Assembly: GCF_000701465.1 (NCBI RefSeq) | Contig: NZ_KL370783.1 | Span: 1 to 39,931, forward strand | Direction: 5' to 3' | Length of the DNA stretch: 39,931 nt | Source of the DNA: Paraoerskovia marina DSM 21750 | Lineage (GTDB): Bacteria; Actinomycetota; Actinomycetes; Actinomycetales; Cellulomonadaceae | In this document: positions 8,520 through 15,646 of the stretch, one piece after another | Layout: each line of letters starts with the position of its first letter | Numbering within the stretch: position 1 is the first letter of the stretch | Program-made: the position numbers and the translations under genes | Notes under the pieces: model-generated | Told to the model about the DNA's origin: nothing | The model's database searches: none | What the model saw: the letters and a program-made list of their open reading frames with translations, nothing else

Positions 8520-8553
8520 GGCCCCGGAGGGTGTTACAGCACCCACCGAGGCC
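8520..8553 (+). promoter_or_regulatory. Leader hairpin upstream of winged-helix gene
   Basis: The transcript upstream of the gene at 8584 can fold into a two-part stem: GGCC...GGCC with a CGG/CCG step outside, and GGGTG (8529-8533) with CACCC (8540-8544) inside, around loop TTACAG. It ends 30 bases before the ATG, where ribosome loading happens, so it may control translation or transcription of the gene. A TAGTGT hexamer near 8493-8498 could be the -10 element. Confidence 0.45.
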
Positions 8554-8583
8554 TGACCACACAAGAGGACTGGAGCCTCTCGA

Positions 8584-9243
8584 ATGGCTGAGCCATACCC
8601 TATCAACGCGCCTGCGCCCATACCGGCGCCCACTGTCCGGATCAACGCCCGCGCCTCGCTGTGGCGAATCGTCGACACCCTCGCTGCCGCAGGCTGGGGT
8701 GAGCTCCGCGCGGCACCGCAGTCCGTGCGGTCGTATCTGCTGGCCCTCGCCCGCCTCGCCGACGCGCGGACCGCCGTCGTCGAGATCACCGACGCCCAGG
8801 CCGCCGAGCGCGCCGGAGTCTCGACCCGCACGGTCCTACGCGCCCGACACTGGCTGCAAGACCACGGCATTGTCACGATGCCCCGGCGCGGCGCACGGAA
8901 GGGCCGCGTCGGGGTCGCGTCCCTGATCCGCATCACGAAGCGGTCGCTCGTACGGCTTCTGCCCCAGGCACGCCGAGCCAAGGACGCGCGCGCCCACGCC
9001 CGAGCCGAGCGAGACGGCGGCGCTCCCAACCTGACAGAACGACGCCCCTTCCCCTCCTTACGGAGGAAGACAGCCGCACCCCGCGAGCGAGGTGCGCGGC
9101 GAGGCCCGACACCGATCCAGCAACAGCTCGCGGCAGAAGCCGCGAGCGCCGCAGCCAATCCCCCACGCCCCGAGACACTGGCGGCGGTGCGGGCCGCGCT
9201 CGCACGTGCGACGTCGTGCGGTTCCGCGTCGGTCAGATCGTGA
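8584..9243 (+). CDS. Winged helix-turn-helix DNA-binding protein
   Basis: A 219-aa protein. After a Pro-rich start, residues 20-110 hold a winged HTH domain: RASLWRIVDTLAAAGW, SVRSYLLALARLADARTA, then ITDAQAAERAGVSTRTVLRA (a clear helix-turn-helix), RHWLQDHGIV and a basic wing (MPRRGARKGRVGVA). This arrangement resembles the MarR/GntR-like domain found in phage and plasmid replication-initiation regulators and in orphan actinobacterial HTH genes. The C-terminal half is basic and disordered, rich in Arg and Ala, and may add non-specific DNA contact. GGAG lies about a dozen bases before the ATG, which is longer than usual; a stable hairpin lies just upstream. Its targets are unknown. No plasmid or phage genes are nearby. 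Confidence 0.8.
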   Translation: MAEPYPINAPAPIPAPTVRINARASLWRIVDTLAAAGWGELRAAPQSVRSYLLALARLADARTAVVEITDAQAAERAGVSTRTVLRARHWLQDHGIVTMPRRGARKGRVGVASLIRITKRSLVRLLPQARRAKDARAHARAERDGGAPNLTERRPFPSLRRKTAAPRERGARRGPTPIQQQLAAEAASAAANPPRPETLAAVRAALARATSCGSASVRS

Positions 9244-9338
9244 CCGTCGTGCACGTCAATGTGCACGCTGATATCCACTCGCGGAGATCACCGGTCCGCG
9301 CGCTGCATCTCCTCGCGATCGCGTCCGAGAAGCGGGTG

Positions 9339-9665
9339 CTAGTTGGGCTCGGGTGCGGGGTCGAAGAGGTACCGGGGTGCGTCGCCGAGGTCGCAGTCCG
9401 GGCGGGGGTCTGCGTAGGAGGCTCGTCCGAACGACTCGACCACCCACTCTCCGGCGTCGCTCTCGTTCACGTCGATGACCTCGAGCATCGCCGGCCCCGC
9501 GACGACCACGGAATCGCGGTGTGCCGCCTCAAGCGCGAGCCCGTCGGGCTCGGCTCAGGCTCTTCGCCGGCAACCAGCACCAGGGCAGGTTCTCCCGAGT
9601 TGGGGGTCCTCCGCACAGCCTGAGCGGACCGAGGCCAACGCCACGGCACCGACGAGCCATCGCAT
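9339..9665 (-). pseudogene. Frameshifted lipoprotein gene, paralogue of 9788-10399
   Basis: The minus strand reads MRWLVGAVALASVRSGCAED from 9665 (signal peptide plus a Cys), shifts frame to EPALVLVAGEEPEPSPT, and shifts again to GLALEAAHRDSVVVAGPAML ... EWVVESFGRASYAD ... CDLGDAPRYLFDPAPEPN before a TAG at 9339-9341. The last segment is clearly related to the end of the lipoprotein at 9788-10399, which has CDIEDAPRYIFDPAPEPN. At least two frameshifts break it, and the middle is shorter than in the intact copy. It is a decayed tandem duplicate lying just downstream of the operon that carries the intact gene. The plus strand here has no convincing gene, and nothing is seen in 9244-9338. Confidence 0.7.
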
Positions 9666-9787
9666 CCGCGCACCCACCGCAGGGATCTCGCCCTCGCCGG
9701 CAGCGACACCAGCCGCGACGGCACAAGCTCCCAGCGAGTGATCCACAAGGAGTCGTCTCAATGCCATCCCGGTAGACGACCGGGGCG

Positions 9788-10399
9788 TCACTGGCCGGGC
9801 CACTCCACGTGCTCGCCGTCGGGTCCGATGACGGGGTGGGTATTCGGCTCAGGAGCAGGATCGAAGATATACCGAGGAGCATCCTCGATATCGCACGTCA
9901 CCAACGGACCGGGGTACGTGCCGTACGACGAGATCTCCCAGTCACCACGATCCGTCTGCACGATGTCGTACCCATACCGGTGCGGCCCCGGCTCGCGAGC
10001 TGGTTCTCCCGGCAGCGACCGACAGACCTCCAGCTGGATTCGGTCCTCGGAGATTTCGACGAAAGAGATGAGTCGTAGCGTCGCTGGGCCAGGGACGACG
10101 GCCGGTTCCATACGAGCCGCTGTGACGCTGAGCGGCTCCACGGCATACGACGGCATCTCCTGCTGCAGCTCCGGCCGCGAGAAGTCCCTCGCGTTCCACG
10201 ACACCGCTCGCTCGAACTCCAGGTCACGGACCTTGTCGAAGAACTCGTCGTGATCGTCCGGCGGCGGCTCTACACCGCTAGTGAGCACGAGCGACGGCGT
10301 CGTGGTGTTCGGCCGGGGCCCTGGATCCTCTGAGCACGCGGCGAGTACCACAACGGCGGAGCCCGCGATCATCAGCCCTCTGATGTTCAGTCGTCCCAT
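9788..10399 (-). CDS. Putative lipoprotein, last gene of ESX-like operon
   Basis: A 203-aa lipoprotein. The ATG at 10399 overlaps the stop of the preceding gene as TGATG, so translation is coupled; the longer frame from 10528 lies inside that gene and is rejected. The signal peptide MGRLNIRGLMIAGSAVVVLA ends in the lipobox VLAAC. The mature part has a linker and a domain with DEFFDKVRDLEFERAVSWNA, ATLRLISFVEISEDRIQLEV and YGYDIVQTDRGDWEISSYGT. The C-terminus is CDIEDAPRYIFDPAPEPN followed by about 16 more residues. The family is not recognised. Its position after the WXG-type protein suggests a partner at the membrane, for example an accessory or immunity-like factor; that is only inference. 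A broken copy follows at 9339-9665. Confidence 0.85.
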   Translation of the reverse strand: MGRLNIRGLMIAGSAVVVLAACSEDPGPRPNTTTPSLVLTSGVEPPPDDHDEFFDKVRDLEFERAVSWNARDFSRPELQQEMPSYAVEPLSVTAARMEPAVVPGPATLRLISFVEISEDRIQLEVCRSLPGEPAREPGPHRYGYDIVQTDRGDWEISSYGTYPGPLVTCDIEDAPRYIFDPAPEPNTHPVIGPDGEHVEWPGQ

Positions 10400-12585
10400 C
10401 ACGTCTCGGCCACATCCTTCCACCTGGTGCGCTGGTTGAGGTAGGCCGTGTTCACGGATTCGGCGTCGGCCGAACCATGGAAGACGACACCCTCCTGCTT
10501 GAGCGAGGCCACCTGGTCCCGGTACCAATCGACGAACGCATCGGCACCTTCGGCTTGAGCGAGATAGATCTCAGCCCGCGCATTCTCGTACGCACTCGAG
10601 TCGGCACTCGTGAGGATGTTGGCGATGTGCCCCTGAGTCGTACCGATAGCCGTATCCAGCAAGTACCCCGTCACCTTGGACCCGACCTCGGCACCGGGAA
10701 CCGGGATTCCACCAAGTACCGCGGCTCGAGCTGCCGCCAGTTCCGCGTGCTCCATGTCTAGTCGGGCTGCGCGCTCAAGCCTGGCCGTGTCATCACCGGC
10801 ATCTACGAGTGCCGCCGCTGTCACAAGACGGTCGTCGAAGTATGTGGTGTCCACGACTCCCGCACGAGCCGCGTCGAGAGTCGCGCTCATCTCGAGCAAC
10901 GACCGCGCTTCCACGAGTGCCGCGCCCGGCTCCGTGAGCGTCGCTGCCATGACCGAGCGAATCAACACTCCGTCACGAAGGGCGACACCTCGATAGACAC
11001 CGTCGTCCGTCGCAACCGTGCCTGTCGGATCGTCGTCCGTGCGGGTCTTCAGGATCGACGTCTCCAGCAGCTCGTCGTACATGCTGACCACAGCCGCGGA
11101 CATCGCGATGGACCCACGGGCCGTGACGTGGTCGGGATCGAGGCGGTCGTTTCCGGGCTGGGCGTCGCCGGTCAGACCTCTGAGCGCGTCGGACGAGGTC
11201 ACGGCGACGTCCTCCCAGACCTTCTCGTCGTACGGCGGACTGTTGGGGCCGCCGGTCGCGTACTGGACCCCTGCGACCAGCGACGCCGGCCCCTCGAACC
11301 CGTCCCCGCTCGTCTGTGCGGACCAGTCTCGTGCCCAGAACCAGTAGGCCCGACGTTCCTCACCGATCGAGCTCGACGACGCGTCGTCGGTCCGTCCCGG
11401 TTCCGTCAGCCAGGCCAGCGCTTCATCCGGATAGAGCGCCAAGGTCTGAAGGATGCGGCCAGCCGGGTCCTTGAGGCGGTCTCCTTCAAGATTTCCGCCC
11501 TCAGCCAGCAGTCTGCCTCCGCCGGCGTGGACGGGGTCGTCGTCCAACCACCCGCAGGCGCTTCCGCCGGTCTCGCGTTCCAGTGCATCGACCCGGATCG
11601 CCGCTGCGATCGTCACCTCCCGACCCATGGGGGCGTTGGCCGAGTCGCCGAAGAGGTACGCGACGACGCTTCGCCCTCCCGGTGCCTTCGCGGCCGTGAA
11701 GACCCCGTCGACGAACTCCGTGGCCTCTTTCCGGGAAAGCCGGACCGTTCCGAGCGACAGAGCACTTCGCAGAGATCCCGCGAGCGCCCGGGTACGCACG
11801 GAGGACTCCGCGTCGTGGGTTCGGACGCCGTCGCCGAGCCGTGCAAGAAGGGCCACGGCACCAGCCCCGCCGAGTGCCGCGGCAAACGTCTCTGCCGCCT
11901 GCGGGTTCTGCCCCCAGTGATCGAGGAAGGCCTGCAGTGCGCGAGCATCCTCGTCGTCTCCGGTGCCCGACGTGATCGAGCGGGCCACGACCACCATGCG
12001 CTCTGCCAGGACGTGCGGGGCCAGCGAATCCACGTCGTGGATGCCGACGCGCTCGAGCGCGCGAAGAGCGTCCGACCAGACCCCCGGGATCGCGAGCGCG
12101 GGGACGAGCGCGTCGTCCGCCGTCTGTCGCTCGTTCGCGAGCTGCTCCAGCCGTCGGTCTGCCTCGTGCAGGTTCGAGTGGGCCGTGTCCAGGGCGTACT
12201 GGATCTGGGCAGCCGCCGCGGGTGACCCGTGGTCGGGCTGATACTGCAACGTGCCGATCCGTTGCAGTGCGGCGTCCTTGAGTGCCCGCGCCGCGGTGAC
12301 TCGGGGCCGGAGGGCGGCAAGCGTGTCGGCGTACCGGTCGAGCGCGTGCTGACCGTCGTCGAACGCCGTCACCATCTCGCGAGCGTCGGCGCGGAGGAGG
12401 CGTGCGACTCCACGCCATGCAGATGCCGCGCTTCCGTCCCACGCCGTCTCGGGGATCTGCTCTGCACCGTCGGCCGCCTCGGCCAACGCACCCAGGTCGT
12501 CACCGACACCGCGGAGCACGGTGGCCGCCGCAGACACTCCGACACCCTGCCCGAAGGCCGGGTCCTGCGCGTCCCAGGCGATCAC
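10399..12585 (-). CDS. Large WXG100/ESX-type protein, DUF6571-like
   Basis: A 728-aa cytosolic or type VII-exported protein with no signal peptide. It starts at a GTG (12585) that overlaps the upstream stop as GTGA. The N-terminal 130 residues look like an ESX/T7SS helical hairpin: GVGDDLGALAEAADGAEQIP, then a WDGSAASAWRG turn (WXG-like), then an Ala-rich second helix with HALDRYADTLAALRPRV. The middle and C-terminal parts contain YWFWARDWSAQTSGDGFEGP and long Ala-rich helices. From memory this resembles the actinobacterial DUF6571 family, proteins of similar length with WXG-type heads. No known toxin motif is visible at the C-terminus (ESVNTAYLNQRTRWKDVAET). It is coupled to the ESX-like small protein before it and the lipoprotein after it. 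Confidence 0.8.
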   Translation of the reverse strand: MIAWDAQDPAFGQGVGVSAAATVLRGVGDDLGALAEAADGAEQIPETAWDGSAASAWRGVARLLRADAREMVTAFDDGQHALDRYADTLAALRPRVTAARALKDAALQRIGTLQYQPDHGSPAAAAQIQYALDTAHSNLHEADRRLEQLANERQTADDALVPALAIPGVWSDALRALERVGIHDVDSLAPHVLAERMVVVARSITSGTGDDEDARALQAFLDHWGQNPQAAETFAAALGGAGAVALLARLGDGVRTHDAESSVRTRALAGSLRSALSLGTVRLSRKEATEFVDGVFTAAKAPGGRSVVAYLFGDSANAPMGREVTIAAAIRVDALERETGGSACGWLDDDPVHAGGGRLLAEGGNLEGDRLKDPAGRILQTLALYPDEALAWLTEPGRTDDASSSSIGEERRAYWFWARDWSAQTSGDGFEGPASLVAGVQYATGGPNSPPYDEKVWEDVAVTSSDALRGLTGDAQPGNDRLDPDHVTARGSIAMSAAVVSMYDELLETSILKTRTDDDPTGTVATDDGVYRGVALRDGVLIRSVMAATLTEPGAALVEARSLLEMSATLDAARAGVVDTTYFDDRLVTAAALVDAGDDTARLERAARLDMEHAELAAARAAVLGGIPVPGAEVGSKVTGYLLDTAIGTTQGHIANILTSADSSAYENARAEIYLAQAEGADAFVDWYRDQVASLKQEGVVFHGSADAESVNTAYLNQRTRWKDVAET

Positions 12586-12854
12586 GAGGTCGCCGCCGAG
12601 AGCTCGTGGTCCGCAACCGCATAGGCGTCGACCGAGTCGGCCGCGCCGTCGATCAGAGCGCTGGCGAGGCTCGACACACCGCTCAGGCGCGCCGTCGCCC
12701 AGAGTGCGTAGGTGTCGATCGCATCGCGAACGCGAACGGATCCGCAGTCGCCCGCGTCGAGCGTCACGCTCTCGGGCAACGCTGCTCGCAGCCTGACGAC
12801 CGGTGCGCTCGCTGCAAAGATCTCACGCTCGTCGACTGTCAGCTTATCGGCCAT
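12582..12854 (-). CDS. ESX/EspC-like small helical protein
   Basis: A 90-aa protein. The ATG at 12854 (MADKLTVDEREIFAASAPVV) is chosen for the GGGGGAG just upstream; an in-frame start at 12917 would run into the promoter region. The protein is almost all helix. It ends with SVDAYAVADHELSAATS, the A-x-x-Y-x-x-x-D-x-x-L-A ending seen in actinobacterial EspC/WXG100-type partners, although a plain WXG turn is not obvious. It is the first gene of a three-gene operon (with 10399-12585 and 9788-10399) joined by GTGA and TGATG overlaps. The likely role is a small partner or chaperone of the WXG-type protein; this is inferred from size and context. Confidence 0.8.
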   Translation of the reverse strand: MADKLTVDEREIFAASAPVVRLRAALPESVTLDAGDCGSVRVRDAIDTYALWATARLSGVSSLASALIDGAADSVDAYAVADHELSAATS

Positions 12855-12909
12855 GGTCTCCCCCTCATCGGCAGCGACCCTAGCCACGGCGGCACCAGCC
12901 CCCAGAGAG

Positions 12910-12918
12910 TTATCCACA
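12910..12918 (+). promoter_or_regulatory. TTATCCACA motif in divergent promoter region
   Basis: A perfect DnaA-box-like nonamer lies in the 122-bp region between the divergent genes at 12854 and 12977. The same nonamer recurs at 18916, 21479 and 25204, with a one-base variant at 20507, each time upstream of a gene start. Confidence 0.5.
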
Positions 12919-12976
12919 GCCCTACCTGTGAGGGCGCCGTCGGTCCCACCCCCTACGCTCGTCCCAGGAGGCCCAC

Positions 12977-15643
12977 ATGACGACCATCACAGGCGGCGGC
13001 TCGAGCGCCGTCGGCGCGTCGACGCTGTCGGCGTGCGAGCGATTCCGCGGCACCGACCCCCTGGTCACCGGCGTGCCGCGGCGCGCGCTGGCGGCGGATC
13101 TCGGGTTCCCGGACACCGCGGCCGGCATCCCGGAGGCGCGGTGGATGCGCGCGATGACGTTCGAGCGTCTGGTGCGCGACGAGGCGTTCGCCGCGCAGGT
13201 CACCACGACGACGGTCGGCGGCCTGGGGCTGGACCGTCCGGACGAGGTCGCGGTCGTCGACGCGCACTGCAGCCAGGCGGAGACTATCCGGCTTCTGGAG
13301 GAGGCCCGCGACCGCGCGCGGTCGGGCGGCGCGGACGGCGGTCCCGTGGCCACGCTGATCTACCAGCCCGAGGTCCCGTTCCCGGGCGTCACGGCACCGG
13401 ACGCGACGCCGATCAAGCCGGACTTCCTGATCGTCACGGCGCGTACTGACGACGACGGCGCCTGGGTGGTCATGGGCGACGCGAAAGACTACGAGCGGGT
13501 CCGGTCGCGGATCGACGACGGACGCCTCCTCAAGGGATACCTGCAGGTGGCGCTCGGTGCCGAGGCCCTCGACCGGTGGACGCTGCGCCCCGACGGGCTC
13601 GAGGTCCACCGTTTCGGTGTTCTCGCGGTCCCGCGCAACGCGTACCTCCAGCCGACGGCGGTGCTCGAGGACCTGCGCGACCACCGCACCGAGGTCCGGT
13701 GGTTCCTCGACCAGCGGCTCACCGCCGCCGCGAACCCGACCCTCGTCCCGACGGAACACCTCGTCGCGACGTTCGATCCGGCGTCGTGCGCCACCTGCAG
13801 CCTGTTCGCGTACTGCCGCAACGAGCTCCGCACGTCGGACGACGACGCGAGCCTGCGGATCGAGCTCGGCCTTGCCCCGGAGGACGACGGCCCCACCGCG
13901 AGCGCCGTGCTCCGGGCCACCCGCGAGGGCGTCGCGCAGCTGACCGGGCAGGGGCGGGTCGACGCCGTCGGCCTGCCGGGGACGGTGAACGTGGTGGTCG
14001 CGAAGTCCGACGCCGCGACGCTCGGCCTGCACGGAATCGCCCTGCAGCGGATGACGCCCGGCGGTCCGACGCCGTGGGAGATCCGGGTGTTCGACGACCC
14101 GCAGTCGGACGCGACGCGCCGGACGGTGATGGAACTGCTCGGCGCGGCCCTGGACGCCGCGAGCGCCGAGGCGGAGGGTGCGGTGCACGTCGTCGTGCCG
14201 GATCAGCAGACGGCGGACGTGCTCGCGACGGTCGCCGACGCCCTCGCGGGTGTGGAGCTGAGCCGCCTGCGGTGGGAGCGGGACCTGGAGCAGGGGCGCG
14301 AGGCGCTGACGTTCGACGGCGAGCCGGCGCGGATCCCGCAGCCGCTCGGCGCCGTCGCGAGGGTCGCGGTCTCCTTCTTCCTGGAGGACGACCGTGCACG
14401 GGCATTGACGCTGCGCTCCCCCGTCGTCGACCTGCGTGCGGTGCTCGCCCGTCACGTCGTCGCGGGCGGGCCGGCGGTCGACTCGCTGCGTCTCGACTAC
14501 CTGGCCACATGGGCGACCGCTACCGAGCCGCTCGACCACCGCGCGGTCGCCGACCACGTCGAGGCCCTGGTCTCAACACCCGGTGCGCGCCTGACCAACG
14601 TCCGCTCGGACGAGATCCACCACGCGCTCTCCGGGACGCGGGGCCGCAGCGGCCGGCCCGCCGACCCGGAGCGGTACGCCGCCCTGGTGATCGATGAGCT
14701 GGCGTACAAGCAGGGGGTGGTGGACGACGTCGTCGCGTACCTCGGCACGCTCCCCACCTCCCGTGCGCGCGAGATGTACGAGGGCATCGAGTCCTCCGCG
14801 CAGGCGGTGTGGCGGCGGCGCGTGGAGCTGCACTCCTCGGACCTCGTGCGGTTCGGCCGCACGGCCCCGTTCTGGCGCAACGCGCTGGTGCCGATCATCG
14901 AGGCCGACAGCTCCTGCCGCGAGCAGCTGACCGCCGTCTCGCACCCGCAGCGGGCCGACGAGATGGCCGCCGACCCGAGCCACAAGTACCTGACCCGCGC
15001 GACGGTGACGTCGCTGGATCCGCTGCTGGTCGACGTCGAGAGCCGACGGTTCGGCCGTGCCTCCGGGGACGAGGCCGTCCGCGCCGTCCTGCTCCACACC
15101 AACGGCACGCCCGCGATCGAGAACGCCGTGTCGATCAAGCACCAGGGCGGCTCCTTCAAGATCGACGGCTTCAGCATCGGCCCGCTGCACCCGCACGACG
15201 ACGGGACACGCCCTGTCGAGGTGGGTGCGCCGTCGCGCATGGTCTGGGAGCCGGAGGTGCCGCCCGCGCTGTCGGTGGGCGACGCGGTGGTCCTCGCGGA
15301 CTTCGGGTGGTTCGCGAAGACCAAGGGAAACCGGTACTTCTCCGTCCCCCGCCCGCCGGTGGACAAGACGCTCGCCCCGAAGGACGACTGCCAGCCCGGC
15401 TCGTTCGCCGACGACCCCGAGAGCCACGGGTTCTGCTGCCGCCCGCACGAGATCGGCGAGGCCGAGTACTCCGACGTCCTCGCCGAGCGCCGTGAGAACG
15501 ACGAGCTCAACCCCCAGGCCTGGCCTCCGGTACGCGACCTCGACGCGTTCGAGGTCCCGCCCGACGGCCTGCCCCGCGGCGACGCGACCACCAGCCCGCC
15601 CGAGACGCCGCCCGCCGACCTCACGATCAACGACCTGGAGTAG
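12977..15643 (+). CDS. PD-(D/E)XK nuclease with Dna2/Cas4-type iron-sulfur cysteine signature
   Basis: An 888-aa protein; CAGGAGG lies upstream of the ATG. Residues 1-290 look like a RecB/Cas4/Dna2-family nuclease: TPIKPDFLIV (D149), WVVMGDAKDYE (D168 and K170, a D-x-K form of the active site) and LLKGYLQVALGAEAL, resembling the family's later Q/Y helix. Cys20 near the N-terminus and C271-x2-C274-x5-C280 (CATCSLFAYC) give the four-cysteine pattern that holds a 4Fe-4S cluster in Dna2 and Cas4. The remaining 600 residues are not recognised; a Cys/His group (DDCQPGS, HGFCCRPHE) near 800-835 could bind metal. The helicase gene starts three bases after its stop, so the pair is probably one complex. 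A long antisense frame over this region is a shadow. Confidence 0.85.
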   Translation: MTTITGGGSSAVGASTLSACERFRGTDPLVTGVPRRALAADLGFPDTAAGIPEARWMRAMTFERLVRDEAFAAQVTTTTVGGLGLDRPDEVAVVDAHCSQAETIRLLEEARDRARSGGADGGPVATLIYQPEVPFPGVTAPDATPIKPDFLIVTARTDDDGAWVVMGDAKDYERVRSRIDDGRLLKGYLQVALGAEALDRWTLRPDGLEVHRFGVLAVPRNAYLQPTAVLEDLRDHRTEVRWFLDQRLTAAANPTLVPTEHLVATFDPASCATCSLFAYCRNELRTSDDDASLRIELGLAPEDDGPTASAVLRATREGVAQLTGQGRVDAVGLPGTVNVVVAKSDAATLGLHGIALQRMTPGGPTPWEIRVFDDPQSDATRRTVMELLGAALDAASAEAEGAVHVVVPDQQTADVLATVADALAGVELSRLRWERDLEQGREALTFDGEPARIPQPLGAVARVAVSFFLEDDRARALTLRSPVVDLRAVLARHVVAGGPAVDSLRLDYLATWATATEPLDHRAVADHVEALVSTPGARLTNVRSDEIHHALSGTRGRSGRPADPERYAALVIDELAYKQGVVDDVVAYLGTLPTSRAREMYEGIESSAQAVWRRRVELHSSDLVRFGRTAPFWRNALVPIIEADSSCREQLTAVSHPQRADEMAADPSHKYLTRATVTSLDPLLVDVESRRFGRASGDEAVRAVLLHTNGTPAIENAVSIKHQGGSFKIDGFSIGPLHPHDDGTRPVEVGAPSRMVWEPEVPPALSVGDAVVLADFGWFAKTKGNRYFSVPRPPVDKTLAPKDDCQPGSFADDPESHGFCCRPHEIGEAEYSDVLAERRENDELNPQAWPPVRDLDAFEVPPDGLPRGDATTSPPETPPADLTINDLE

Positions 15644-15646
15644 GCG

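Noticed and set aside
12910-12918. Chromosome replication origin suggested by DnaA-box-like sites
   Set aside because: Sites are single and scattered over 12 kb, without clustering, an A/T-rich unwinding element or dnaA/dnaN genes.
12977-15643. Cas4 of a CRISPR system
   Set aside because: The protein is several times longer than Cas4 and is paired with an SF1 helicase; no cas1, cas2 or repeats are present.
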